NCBI RefSeq assembly: GCF_021012795.1
Contig: NZ_VFYU01000026.1
Location: 1 to 64,000, forward strand
Length of the DNA: 64,000 nucleotides
DNA from: Psychrobacter sp. I-STPA10
GTDB lineage: Bacteria; Pseudomonadota; Gammaproteobacteria; Pseudomonadales; Moraxellaceae
Direction: 5' to 3'
The notes under the pieces were generated by a model that saw nothing but the letters and a program-made list of their open reading frames with translations, had not been told where the DNA came from and ran no database searches. Of this stretch, positions 36,459 to 45,656 are shown piece after piece. The translations under genes were made by a program, and so were the position numbers. Every line of letters starts with the position of its first letter. The first letter of the stretch is position 1.

Positions 36459-36890
36459 GTTCAGCAGATAGATTAATAGGTTTTACCAGTCGATGCGCTT
36501 TAATGCAAACAAAGTAGGTTGATTTGGTTGGATTAAAGCAACTTGTCTACTATTATGATGGCTAATCAGTGTTATTTTTAAAATGTCACCAAGCGGTTTG
36601 TATTATTTTTTGCTCAGTCCAATGCTGGTAGAGATGACATAATGACTTGTTGCAAACGTAATTAGCAAACGTAATTATAAATGCTTGCTTTGGGCTAAGA
36701 TGATATCAGATTAACATCAGCTGTCTTTATTGGGCTTTTGATAGAGCATAATCAATCTTAATTTTACTATAGAATCAGAGCGTATATATTGATTTTGTGA
36801 AGATATTGATTCCTGATATGATAAACTTGATAAATGACATTTTTAAGATAGCAAGGTTTACTCACTTTAATCAACATATAGGGACAATCA
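36459..36890. other. Divergent intergenic region
   Basis: 432 bp between the HAD gene and the first leucine-rich-repeat gene. It contains a perfect tandem duplication of GCAAACGTAATTA (36652-36664 and 36665-36677). No gene or clear promoter pair can be assigned with confidence. Confidence 0.5.
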
Positions 36891-38102
36891 ATGACCTCAC
36901 AGCAATCAAATGATCAATGGCTTGATAATATTTTTACTTGGGCAGACGAATTTGCTATCCCAGAGGATGAAATCCCACGAGACAAACAAAAGTTATTGGC
37001 GCTGACTGAGTTAGATATTGATCGCGGATCATCACATCAAAAAACGCAATTGCCAAAAGTAACATATTTGCCTGAGGATATTGGTCAGCTTATTAATTTA
37101 ACCAAACTAAATATTAGTCAGAATAAACTCACGCAACTCCCAAGTACGATTGGACAGCTAACTAATCTGACTACTTTACATATCAGTTTTAATCAATTGA
37201 CTGAATTACCAGAAAGCATTGGCGAGCTTTCTAACTTAACTGAGCTTCATATTGATTTTAATCAACTCCAAAAATTGCCTGAAGCAATAGGACAATTGGA
37301 TGGTTTAACAGTATTTGATGCTTTCTCAAATAAATTGTCACAGATGCCAGAGAGTATTGGACGCTTAACTAATTTAGAAGAGCTTAATCTTTCGAACAAT
37401 CAATTGACAGAGCTTCACGATAGTATTGGACAACTGAATCAGTTAACCACATTGAAACTTTCACAAAATGAAATAGCCCAATTGCCAGATAACTTTTCAC
37501 AATTAAGCCACTTAGTGCTGTTAGATATGAGTGACAATCAGTTGACCACCATTCCAAAGAGCATAGGTAGTTTGCAAGCCTTGAGTAGTCTTTTACTGAA
37601 TCATAATCAGATTACTGAAATACCTGCACATATTGGCGCACTTGTTAATTTAACTCTGCTAAAACTTAATAATAATCGCATTCATCAAGTAGCAGAAGAT
37701 ATTGGTCATCTTAAACAGTTAAAAAAATTGGATATTAGTAAAAATCAGCTGACAAGTTTACCTGAGGGTTTGTGGACACTTAGTAATTTAGGTCATCTTT
37801 ATATTTATGGTAATCAAGTTACGGCATTGTCAGAGAAGATGGCACAGCTTAGCAGTTTAGAGGAGTTTGATGCTAGTGGTAACAAACTGACCAATTTACC
37901 GAGTGATATTGGCGAGCTTACTAATTTAAAAGACCTATATGTCAGTTATAATCAACTCTCACAATTACCTGCAAGCCTATGTCACCTTAAAAATTTAGAA
38001 GCTCTTAATTTAGAAGGTAATCCATTAAAAGATTTATCTGAAGAAGTACAAGAGTTTATGAGCCATATACCTTTTGTTTGGGGTTGGCGTAAAGTGGGAT
38101 AA
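36891..38102 (+). CDS. Leucine-rich-repeat protein 1
   Basis: 403-residue cytoplasmic-looking protein without signal peptide. A short N-terminal domain (WLDNIFTWADEFAIPEDEIP, KLLALTELDIDRG) is followed by about 13 leucine-rich repeats of 23 residues on the pattern LPxxIGxLxNLxxLxIxxNQLT, and a C-terminal cap (EEVQEFMSHIPFVWGW). ATG is preceded by AGGGA. It is the first of three tandem paralogues on the plus strand inside an otherwise minus-strand Ter-type cluster. Bacterial LRR proteins bind other proteins; the partner here is unknown. Confidence 0.85.
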   Translation: MTSQQSNDQWLDNIFTWADEFAIPEDEIPRDKQKLLALTELDIDRGSSHQKTQLPKVTYLPEDIGQLINLTKLNISQNKLTQLPSTIGQLTNLTTLHISFNQLTELPESIGELSNLTELHIDFNQLQKLPEAIGQLDGLTVFDAFSNKLSQMPESIGRLTNLEELNLSNNQLTELHDSIGQLNQLTTLKLSQNEIAQLPDNFSQLSHLVLLDMSDNQLTTIPKSIGSLQALSSLLLNHNQITEIPAHIGALVNLTLLKLNNNRIHQVAEDIGHLKQLKKLDISKNQLTSLPEGLWTLSNLGHLYIYGNQVTALSEKMAQLSSLEEFDASGNKLTNLPSDIGELTNLKDLYVSYNQLSQLPASLCHLKNLEALNLEGNPLKDLSEEVQEFMSHIPFVWGWRKVG

Positions 38103-38138
38103 GTTATTAGCTTTTATCCTTATTCTCTACTGACTAGC

Positions 38139-38202
38139 ATCACATTATTAGACCTCTGCCATAGGGTAGTAACATGACTTACTATCTGGCAGGGGTTTTT
38201 AT
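38139..38202 (-). pseudogene. Decayed copy of the 3' end of the PRTase-TRSP gene
   Basis: Between LRR genes 1 and 2 a stretch keeps, in order, words that match the end of the gene at 40744-42057: CACATTATTA, CTCTGCCATAG and GGCAGGGGTTTT. Several indels separate it from the better-kept copy at 39529. I read it as the oldest remnant of the same duplication unit. Confidence 0.45.
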
Positions 38203-38282
38203 ATTTTCATGTTATTTATTTAATTATAATATTTATTATGATTAAATATTTTTTATATAAATAGCAATTTTTGGAGTTAGTA

Positions 38283-39515
38283 ATGAATACAATGTCAACA
38301 CAATGCAACGATGAGGATGAGCAATGGATAAATAATATCTTTGCATGGGCAGATGAATTTGATATTCCAGAATACGAAGTTCCAAGAAATAAAGAAAGAT
38401 TATTGACAATGACGGAGTTGAATATTAAACGTCAGAGTTGGGGGGATAAAAGATTTCTTAATAAAATCAATTATCTACCTGATGAAATTGGCAGGCTAAC
38501 AAAATTAAAAGTGATTCATGGTGAGTTTAATGAATTCACTAAATTACCTGATAGTATGAGTCAACTTACTAATTTAACAGAGCTTTATGTTGGTGGGAAT
38601 AAGTTGACCGAGCTACCTGAGTGGATTGGACAGCTAACCAATTTAACAAAGCTTTATATTAGTAACAATCAACTGACTGAATTACCAGATAGTATTGGAG
38701 CACTGATTCATTTAAAAAAATTTGGGGTTTGGTTCAACCAACTGGTTAAACTACCAGATAGTTTTGGTGGATTAACTAATTTGACAGTATTTGAGGCTAG
38801 TCACAATCAATTGACTGAATTGCCAGATAGTATCGCACAGTTGACTAATTTAGAATATCTTGATGTTGGTCAAAATCTAATATTCAAACTACCTGAGTGT
38901 ATTGGAGAGTTGTCTAGTTTAAAGCATCTTAATGTTTTTTGTAATGAATTAACAACAATACCGAATAGTATTGGAGAATTAACTAATTTGACCGATTTAA
39001 ATCTTGGATTTAATGAATTATCTCAGCTACCTAAAAGTATAGGAAATCTTAGCAATCTAACCTGTCTTCATATTAATAATAATGAATTCACCGAACTACC
39101 TGAATGTATTGGAGAATTAGTTGGTTTGAGCTATCTTAGAGGTGAAATTAATAAAATAAGAAATATTTCTGATAATATCGGGCAGTTGCCTAATCTAACA
39201 CAACTTAATCTTGATGAAAATCAATTGACGACAATACCTGCTAGTCTTTGTTATCTAAGGAAGTTAGAAGAGTTTGATTTAGAGTGTAATCAACTGACTA
39301 CATTACCTGATAATATTGGACAATTGACTAATTTAAAAGGTCTTTATATTGGTGATAATCCACTGATCACGCTACCTGATAGTATATGTAACCTGAAAAA
39401 ATTAGAAACGCTTGATATAACTAATATTCTATTAAACAATTTATCAGCCCCTATTGAGGCGTTTTTACAAACTGTGCCAAAGGTTTGGAATATGGGGGAC
39501 GATGACATTAGATAA
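38283..39515 (+). CDS. Leucine-rich-repeat protein 2
   Basis: About 410 residues. The N-terminal domain is again WINNIFAWADEFDIPEYEVP, nearly that of LRR 1 and 3, followed by about 13 repeats of the 23-residue type and a C-terminal APIEAFLQTVPKVWNMG cap. I use ATG 38283 with GGAG seven bases upstream rather than the TTG four codons earlier. The intergenic gaps on both sides hold remnants of the neighbouring PRTase gene, showing that the gene arose by tandem duplication. Confidence 0.85.
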   Translation: MNTMSTQCNDEDEQWINNIFAWADEFDIPEYEVPRNKERLLTMTELNIKRQSWGDKRFLNKINYLPDEIGRLTKLKVIHGEFNEFTKLPDSMSQLTNLTELYVGGNKLTELPEWIGQLTNLTKLYISNNQLTELPDSIGALIHLKKFGVWFNQLVKLPDSFGGLTNLTVFEASHNQLTELPDSIAQLTNLEYLDVGQNLIFKLPECIGELSSLKHLNVFCNELTTIPNSIGELTNLTDLNLGFNELSQLPKSIGNLSNLTCLHINNNEFTELPECIGELVGLSYLRGEINKIRNISDNIGQLPNLTQLNLDENQLTTIPASLCYLRKLEEFDLECNQLTTLPDNIGQLTNLKGLYIGDNPLITLPDSICNLKKLETLDITNILLNNLSAPIEAFLQTVPKVWNMGDDDIR

Positions 39516-39528
39516 TTGTACTTCTCTT

Positions 39529-39619
39529 AACCAGCACTCACCACCAGCACATTATCAAGCTCTTGCCATAGCGTATCGACACTATCAGCAGGGGTTTTGA
39601 TGTTTTATACAATCAAACC
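39529..39619 (-). pseudogene. Duplicated 3' end of the PRTase-TRSP gene
   Basis: About 90 bp between LRR genes 2 and 3 match the last ~90 bp of the PRTase-TRSP gene (40740-40832), including CACTCACCACCA and the identical stretch from ATTATCAAGCTCTTGCC to GTATCGACACTAT. The frame is broken and there is no gene body. It is a duplication scar. Confidence 0.85.
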
Positions 39620-39640
39620 TTACCATAATACACTGAATAA

Positions 39641-40732
39641 ATGATGACTAAAGATATACAACAACCCGATGAGCAATGGATAAATGCCATCTTTGCATGG
39701 GCAGATGAGTTTGACATTGCCGATGATGAAATCCCACGAGATAAATACAAACTGCTGGCTATGACTGAGCTTGATATTAATCGCTATGATGATGAAGATA
39801 ACTGTCATATTCTTAAAATTACCTATTTACCTGATGAAATTGGACAGCTAACCAATCTAACCTCACTTGATATTAGTTGGAATGAAATTACTAAGCTACC
39901 TGATAGTATCGGCAAACTAACGAATTTAACTTATCTTTATGCTGATTGTAACCAACTTAAGAAACTACCTGATAGTATTGGTAACCTAACTAATTTAACC
40001 GAGCTTTATATTAGTGATAATCAAATTACCCAACTGCCTGAAAGTATTGAGCAACTAACCAATTTAATAATAATTAGTATTAATGGTAATCAACTAAACA
40101 AATTACCTGAAAGCATTGGGAAATTGACTAATTTAAAAGAACTTGATATTCAGTATAATCAACGGGCTAAACTACCTAAAAGTATAGGACAACTCATAAA
40201 TTTAACTTATCTTAATATTAGTTATGATAAACTAACCAAACTGCCTGAATGGATTGGACAGCTCACTTATTTAACAGAACTTGATATTGATGGTAATCAA
40301 CTGACCGAACTACCCGAATGGATTGGACAACTGACTAATTTAAAAGAACTTAGGATTAGTAATAATCAACTGACCGAACTACCTGAAAGTATTGGGCAAC
40401 TGACTCGTTTAGAAGAGCTTTATATTGGTAGTAATCAATTGACCGAACTACCCGAATGGATTAGACAACTGACTAATTTAAAAGAACTTAGGATTAGTAA
40501 TAATCAACTAACCAAAGTACTTGAAAGTATTGGACAACTGACTAATTTAAAAAAACTTGATATTAGTTATAATCAACTAACCAAACTGCCTGAAAGTATT
40601 TGTTATCTAAAAAAATTAGAATGGATTAGGTTAGATGATAATCCACTAACTCATTTATCAGAACCTGTTCAAGCCTTTTTACGGACTGTACGTTATGTTA
40701 CAGGTTGGCAGGATAATGATGAGTTAACCTAA
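39641..40732 (+). CDS. Leucine-rich-repeat protein 3
   Basis: 363 residues: N-terminal domain WINAIFAWADEFDIADDEIP, about 11-12 leucine-rich repeats, and the C-terminal EPVQAFLRTVRYVTGWQ cap. Repeats are more uniform than in LRR 1 and 2. Two 69-base stretches starting near 40320 and 40458 are almost identical in DNA (138-bp period), so two repeats were copied together recently. The ATG has only a weak ribosome-binding site. It converges with the PRTase-TRSP gene 11 bp away. Confidence 0.85.
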   Translation: MMTKDIQQPDEQWINAIFAWADEFDIADDEIPRDKYKLLAMTELDINRYDDEDNCHILKITYLPDEIGQLTNLTSLDISWNEITKLPDSIGKLTNLTYLYADCNQLKKLPDSIGNLTNLTELYISDNQITQLPESIEQLTNLIIISINGNQLNKLPESIGKLTNLKELDIQYNQRAKLPKSIGQLINLTYLNISYDKLTKLPEWIGQLTYLTELDIDGNQLTELPEWIGQLTNLKELRISNNQLTELPESIGQLTRLEELYIGSNQLTELPEWIRQLTNLKELRISNNQLTKVLESIGQLTNLKKLDISYNQLTKLPESICYLKKLEWIRLDDNPLTHLSEPVQAFLRTVRYVTGWQDNDELT

Positions 40733-40743
40733 TTAACCTACGC

Positions 40744-42057
40744 TTACCCAGCACTCACCACCAACACATTATCAAGCTCTTGCCATAGCGTATCGACACT
40801 ATTGGCATGGGTTTCGATACATAAGACAATCAAATCCCACTCGTCAGCTTTAACGTTATAAACAAAGTTGGTCATACCCAAGCCATAATTATCAGCAAAA
40901 CTTAGCATGTGCTTAATTGCTCCGCCCAATGCAATCGGAGAACGGGTTAGGGCACTAAATTTCACTATGTTTTGCGTCTGCTCTGTTACATGATTTTCTA
41001 GCCATTCTGCTAATAAAAACGGCAACCATACAAATTCATTACTGCCCAATACCAATATACGCTTGGGTAGGGGATTTTGTTGCCAATCATTAGCTTGCCA
41101 GTTTTCAATCCCAAAATGGCGAGCATAGGCTTGTTGAAACTGAGCCAAATAATTAGCAAATCCTTGTGTGCTATCCAGCGTGGGAAAGCGTCCCCAATTA
41201 GCCGTATCTAAGATGGGCTGAGAGCCTGCCTCAGTGGTATCAAGGCTTGGCATAATAATCGGTTCAGGGTTGGGGCTGTCCGTCCATTGCCACGAGCCTG
41301 CCAATAAATGATGACGATGAAAGGCTATTGTTTTTTCTATTCGTTGTAGTGGTGTATCCGCAGATTGAGTTAATTTTTGGCTGATACTGTCATTCATATT
41401 GGTTTGACTTAGCGACCAGTCAACCAAGGTGGTGAGATGTACTTGCTTAAGCTGATGCAAACCTGCCTGCTGTAAGGCATTGACCACATTAATACAGGTA
41501 TTACCTGTGGAAGCTTCATCATCGACCATAATCAGCGTTTTGCTTGCCAATAATTGAGCTTGAATATTAGGGTCATTGCTTTGATAGATTAAATGTTGGC
41601 TAGCATGGCTATGGTCTTCACTAAAGGTGGTGAATAAGGTGGTGTTTGAGTGGTCGTTACTATCATGATGACAAGTCTCTTGCGCATGGCGGGTGGAGTT
41701 AAGTAGTAAGGCGTTTGGGTAGCGATGTTGTAGCACTTGATGCACCCCTGCCGATAGCCCAACTGCGGTTTCTGCCATACCCACCACCACAATCGGTTCG
41801 GGTAGATTATCAGGGACAAGATTTGCTAAATCACTAAATGCTTGACGCATAATACTAGGGGCAACTGGGATATGTCGCCCCAAGACTTTTGAGACAAATA
41901 AAAACGCCCGTTTGGGGTTAATACGTTGGGCAAAGTCAAGCAGGTCATCTAGTTCATAAAGGTGATTGGTTTCTTCAGTTTGTTGATAAGTGAGGGTGAG
42001 CGAGCCACGGGGTAGGGTGATGGTTTTGGTGTTGGTATGAATGGTGGTATTTGCCAT
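40744..42057 (-). CDS. Phosphoribosyltransferase-TRSP fusion of the Ter-associated cluster
   Basis: 437 residues. The N-terminal orotate-PRTase-like domain has the PRPP-binding loop LIMVDDEASTGNT (about 178-190) and PIVVVGMAETAVGLSAGVH upstream. The C-terminal TRSP-type domain has RILVLGSNEFVWLPFLLAEW and KFSALTRSPIALGGAI. Together they match PRTase_2 plus TRSP proteins of Ter gene clusters. It lies 69 bp downstream of the TerD-protease gene on the same strand. Partial copies of its 3' end lie at 39529 and 38139. Confidence 0.8.
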   Translation of the reverse strand: MANTTIHTNTKTITLPRGSLTLTYQQTEETNHLYELDDLLDFAQRINPKRAFLFVSKVLGRHIPVAPSIMRQAFSDLANLVPDNLPEPIVVVGMAETAVGLSAGVHQVLQHRYPNALLLNSTRHAQETCHHDSNDHSNTTLFTTFSEDHSHASQHLIYQSNDPNIQAQLLASKTLIMVDDEASTGNTCINVVNALQQAGLHQLKQVHLTTLVDWSLSQTNMNDSISQKLTQSADTPLQRIEKTIAFHRHHLLAGSWQWTDSPNPEPIIMPSLDTTEAGSQPILDTANWGRFPTLDSTQGFANYLAQFQQAYARHFGIENWQANDWQQNPLPKRILVLGSNEFVWLPFLLAEWLENHVTEQTQNIVKFSALTRSPIALGGAIKHMLSFADNYGLGMTNFVYNVKADEWDLIVLCIETHANSVDTLWQELDNVLVVSAG

Positions 42058-42126
42058 ATTTACTAAATTTCCTGTGAATTTTTGACTGTATTTTTTAGTT
42101 AATATTTATTTTTATATTGTCTCAGA

Positions 42127-43368
42127 TTATCCCTGACACCCTACCAACCACAATGCCCCACGACTTTGGCGACTAAGCTGAGGTGTGGTCAGTGGGGTTG
42201 GTGATACAGGTACTTTAGTGGCTGATTGAGTATTATCCAAATAAGACAAACTAATACCTGCACTGGTTAGTAGTGCTGATAATAGTTGAAATTTTACTGC
42301 GTAGTTGACATTTTGGGCGTGTTCATGGGCAAAGCTGGAGGTTGCCATTGCCACCACCTCACCAGTTGGTAATAGTAACGGACTGCCACTAGAGCCAGGC
42401 TGAATGGGGGCGGTAAATTGCATATATCGAATATCATCACCAAAGCCTGTCAGCGCAGCAATGCAGCCTTGAGTTACCTGTAATTGGCTACTTAGCCCCG
42501 ATAATGGAAAACCCAGTGTTGTAATCGTTTCTCCAAGCCAATCGCTACAGCCAGATGCCAACGGCAAATAACAAGGCAGAGGCTCACTAACTTTAATGAT
42601 GGCACTGTCACTACCGATATCGCTGAGCACCACCTGTACCTCACGGTCAGGCTGTCCTTGTTGACGAATACCAATGCGCTGCGCTGACTCAATCACATGA
42701 TAGCAAGTGAGCAAATGATAAGGGTCGATGGCAAAGGCTGTACCTGTCCAAGTTTCACCTGCCTGCACTTGTCTTGGTGGACGCTGGCGAGATTCAGAGC
42801 CGATTTGTTGGTTTTGGGATTGGATTTGTTCATGAGTTTGGGGTGGGCGGGTGTCAATGGCAACTTGTACCCGTTGCGAGAGGCTATCTAGTCCTTGGGT
42901 GGAAGTTTCACCTAATGCTCGGCATTTATATTGTCCACTGCGTCGATAAATCTCTAGTACAATTGCCGCTTTGACATGGCGTTCTTGGGTGGTAAAGTCA
43001 TAGTGTATCTGTTCGTTATCAATGCTAAGATGTATGCCTTCAAACTCAACGGCTGGCAAGTTGAGGGTAGGGGTGTGATAAGCATAGACGATAAGTTGCA
43101 AAAAATGCACACCCTGTTTATCAAACAGATTATCCAAATCCAATCGCCACTCACTGGGATTATTGGCATCATCAAGGCTTGCCCAATCTTTGGTTTCGTG
43201 TAAATAGGCTGGACTACACACAGCATGGCGTTTGTCATCAAGTGGTAGCCAAAGCATACCAAGTTGTTGGTTAAATTGTTGCTCAGTATTCGTCGGGGAA
43301 AAACCAACCGTACAACTTGCCTGTGAAATAACTGTATTTGCCCCTAACACCAACATCGTCTTGCCCAT
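42127..43368 (-). CDS. TerD-domain protein fused to a trypsin-like serine protease
   Basis: 413 residues. The N-terminal ~170 residues are TerD-like (SEWRLDLDNLFDKQGVHFLQ, then AAIVLEIYRRSGQYKCRALG), the calcium-binding stress domain. After a Gln-rich linker comes a chymotrypsin-fold protease with catalytic His in LLTCYHVIES (about 225), Asp in GSDSAIIKV (about 255) and Ser in PIQPGSSGSPLL (about 326). No signal peptide is visible, so it should act in the cytoplasm, where TerD may recruit or trigger the protease. It heads the minus-strand Ter-type set. Confidence 0.85.
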   Translation of the reverse strand: MGKTMLVLGANTVISQASCTVGFSPTNTEQQFNQQLGMLWLPLDDKRHAVCSPAYLHETKDWASLDDANNPSEWRLDLDNLFDKQGVHFLQLIVYAYHTPTLNLPAVEFEGIHLSIDNEQIHYDFTTQERHVKAAIVLEIYRRSGQYKCRALGETSTQGLDSLSQRVQVAIDTRPPQTHEQIQSQNQQIGSESRQRPPRQVQAGETWTGTAFAIDPYHLLTCYHVIESAQRIGIRQQGQPDREVQVVLSDIGSDSAIIKVSEPLPCYLPLASGCSDWLGETITTLGFPLSGLSSQLQVTQGCIAALTGFGDDIRYMQFTAPIQPGSSGSPLLLPTGEVVAMATSSFAHEHAQNVNYAVKFQLLSALLTSAGISLSYLDNTQSATKVPVSPTPLTTPQLSRQSRGALWLVGCQG

Positions 43369-43836
43369 CGTGAAAACCCTTATTATTTACTCTATCATGG
43401 TAATTCAAACCATATTTATAAATAAATCTAATTAATATATTAAAAATTAAACAACAAAATTTATCAGCTAACCATCAAAACCTATTCCATTGTAACCGTT
43501 TTTTCGCTTATCATAACAGCAGTAAAAATAATATACGTAACCAATTCTACTTATTAACTTATATTTACTTAAAGCCTAGAGGGGCTAAGGGACACAGTTT
43601 GGTGCATTACTATTGTCTCAACCCCATTAATCATTGCTAAACTTGCTAAAGCCATTAGGTTAAAAAATATCACTAATACAACACTATTTATAAGAATCAT
43701 CAATAAACCATAGCAAAATCAATACCTCAGCGCATTTAAATTTGCAAATGGCTAAATTATAATGACAGATATCAAAAGAGAATGATTCATTCTCAAAAGT
43801 TTATATCTTTAAATTACTGACTAACAAGGCGACATT
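43369..43836. other. Divergent intergenic region with promoter-like and palindromic elements
   Basis: 468 bp of AT-rich DNA. The right part holds a TATAAT box (43758-43763) with TTTAAA 17 bases upstream, then a palindrome at 43778-43794, all ahead of the ankyrin lipoprotein gene. The left part shows no feature I can name. Confidence 0.5.
43778..43794. promoter_or_regulatory. Palindromic operator candidate before the ankyrin lipoprotein gene
   Basis: GAGAATGATTCATTCTC is a perfect 8-bp inverted repeat around one central base, just downstream of the predicted transcription start and 42 bp before the ATG. It resembles Fur-type half sites (GAGAATGATT) but is not a standard Fur box. Confidence 0.5.
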
Positions 43837-44679
43837 ATGCAGCATATTTTTGGCATAAAACTATCAGCGATTACTATGGCAGTATTATTGGCAGGATGTT
43901 CAAACATGAATGCCAATCCTGAAAATCAAGCAAACAATCCAACGAATGTTGAGACAGCAACTAAGCAACAGACGACCAGTTCAGCTAGTTTAGCACCTAC
44001 GTCATCCACGCCACCCATGCCACAAACAGGCTTTCGCTTTAGTGATGAAGAGAATTTTGACATTGCCAATCCAAACAGATTATCACATCGTATCTTTTAT
44101 AGTAAACCATCGACAGGCGCAGATGCCGCATGGTTTGATGCAGTGAAACGTGGTGACTTGCCTACGGTTAAATATATGGTAGAAAACGGTCAGGACATTG
44201 AAGCCAAAGATACAGGCAGTCTCAATCAAACTGCACTGGGGTGGGCAGCCTTTATTGGCTATGAAGACATGGTGGATTACTTAATCGCTCAAGGTGCAGA
44301 TTTGCATGCCACTGACAGAGGCGACGTTTATAATGTGATGAAATCAGCGGTACTGGGTAAAAATACGGATATTGTCAAAAAAGTACATCAATTATTAAAT
44401 GCAGAAAATCCCGTTGATTTAAACGACCAAACTGTCGAGAGTGATGGTGAAACGCTAATTATGGTAGCGGCTAGTAACAATCGTCTAGAAACCGTCAAAT
44501 ACTTGCTAGAACAAGGCGCAGACCCTAATTTAGTAGCAACGACACAAAATAAAAATATGGGTTCATACAACCAAAGCGCGTATTCGTATGCGTGTAGCCG
44601 AAATTTAAAACAGATGCAGCAACTGCTTGCTGAAAATGGTGCAATTAATCACCGTACTGGTAGGGCAAGTTGTGAGTAA
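43837..44679 (+). CDS. Ankyrin-repeat lipoprotein
   Basis: 280-residue lipoprotein: signal peptide with lipobox LLAGC (Cys about 21), a Thr/Ser/Pro/Gln-rich linker (about 25-65), then three to four ankyrin repeats (DLPTVKYMVENGQDIEAKDT, TALGWAAFIGYEDMVDYLIA, ETLIMVAASNNRLETVKYLL). It probably sits on the periplasmic side of a membrane as a protein-binding scaffold. No partner gene is obvious. Start ATG at 43837 follows AAGGCGA. Confidence 0.85.
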   Translation: MQHIFGIKLSAITMAVLLAGCSNMNANPENQANNPTNVETATKQQTTSSASLAPTSSTPPMPQTGFRFSDEENFDIANPNRLSHRIFYSKPSTGADAAWFDAVKRGDLPTVKYMVENGQDIEAKDTGSLNQTALGWAAFIGYEDMVDYLIAQGADLHATDRGDVYNVMKSAVLGKNTDIVKKVHQLLNAENPVDLNDQTVESDGETLIMVAASNNRLETVKYLLEQGADPNLVATTQNKNMGSYNQSAYSYACSRNLKQMQQLLAENGAINHRTGRASCE

Positions 44680-44822
44680 CGCTTGCATCTAATTTTTTCT
44701 GATGATTTTTTCTGAGTGGTTTTAATAGGTCACGGTTGTCATTATCACAAAGGTAGCTATCATTAGGTGGTGGCCTTTTTATTTTATAGTTTATAGTTAT
44801 CTGAATTTATTTTCTAAATTGC

Positions 44823-45656
44823 CTATATAGGAATGTCTAATATAATATTTTGTTTTGGTTGCGGGTTTAAATTATTTAAGTATTGAAAAAATATATTGTC
44901 TGCAATAATTAAGCTGTTTTCTTCAATATCGTTGTTATTTCCACGTAGCTGAATTAAAAAATCCTCTTTTGTTTGTGCAACAAAAATTCCTATATAAGTA
45001 TTATTAGGATGAGCATTGGCAATATAGAGATTGTTCCATTTTTCTATACCTATACCTTCAATAAGAAAATGATTGACTTTTTTTAAGTTTGCTATTTTCT
45101 TGGGATTGGAAATTTCAACAAACATCTCCTGCATTTTTTTAGGATTCCCTAAGCTATAATCAATACAGGCCTGTATCATACGCTCTTGGGTAATTGGATT
45201 AAAGTTAAGTTCATGTCCTGCTTGTTTGGCAACTTCTTTTAAAAATATTCTTTGTGTTCTACCATTCCCGTCTCGGAATGGATGGATTTCATTTAGTAAA
45301 CCAAACAAATGAGCCGCTTCTATCGCAAATTCTTCTCTTTTCATACCTTGAAGTTGATTTTTTGACTCAAAATCTTTAAAAACTTTGGTAGCTTTGGTAG
45401 TTATCTTATTAGGATGAGTAAAAGAATGACCCTTACTTAATGTTGTTGTTCTTAGTTTACCAGCCCATGAATAAATATCAGAAAATAAATATTTATGAAT
45501 GGACTTAATTCCTTCAAAAGATAAAGGTATTTGTAGTTTTTCTATGGTTAATTCTTTTGCAATAATTAAATTGTTTTCAATATATTCTAGCTTCTCTTGG
45601 TCTTTGATGCCGAATTTATTTATTAATACACCATTTGTATAAGTATATTTAATCAT
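44823..45656 (-). CDS. Fic-domain AMPylating toxin
   Basis: 277-residue Fic protein. The active-site motif HPFRDGNGRTQR is complete (His about 125), with the preceding FSDIYSWAGKLRTTTLSKGH and GLLNEIHPF flap region as in VbhT/BepA-type Fic domains. It would transfer AMP (or another nucleotide) to a target protein. No inhibitory helix is seen within the protein; the antitoxin is encoded just upstream with a 4-bp overlap. The C-terminal ~80 residues are unassigned. It lies beside the CRISPR array. Confidence 0.88.
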   Translation of the reverse strand: MIKYTYTNGVLINKFGIKDQEKLEYIENNLIIAKELTIEKLQIPLSFEGIKSIHKYLFSDIYSWAGKLRTTTLSKGHSFTHPNKITTKATKVFKDFESKNQLQGMKREEFAIEAAHLFGLLNEIHPFRDGNGRTQRIFLKEVAKQAGHELNFNPITQERMIQACIDYSLGNPKKMQEMFVEISNPKKIANLKKVNHFLIEGIGIEKWNNLYIANAHPNNTYIGIFVAQTKEDFLIQLRGNNNDIEENSLIIADNIFFQYLNNLNPQPKQNIILDIPI

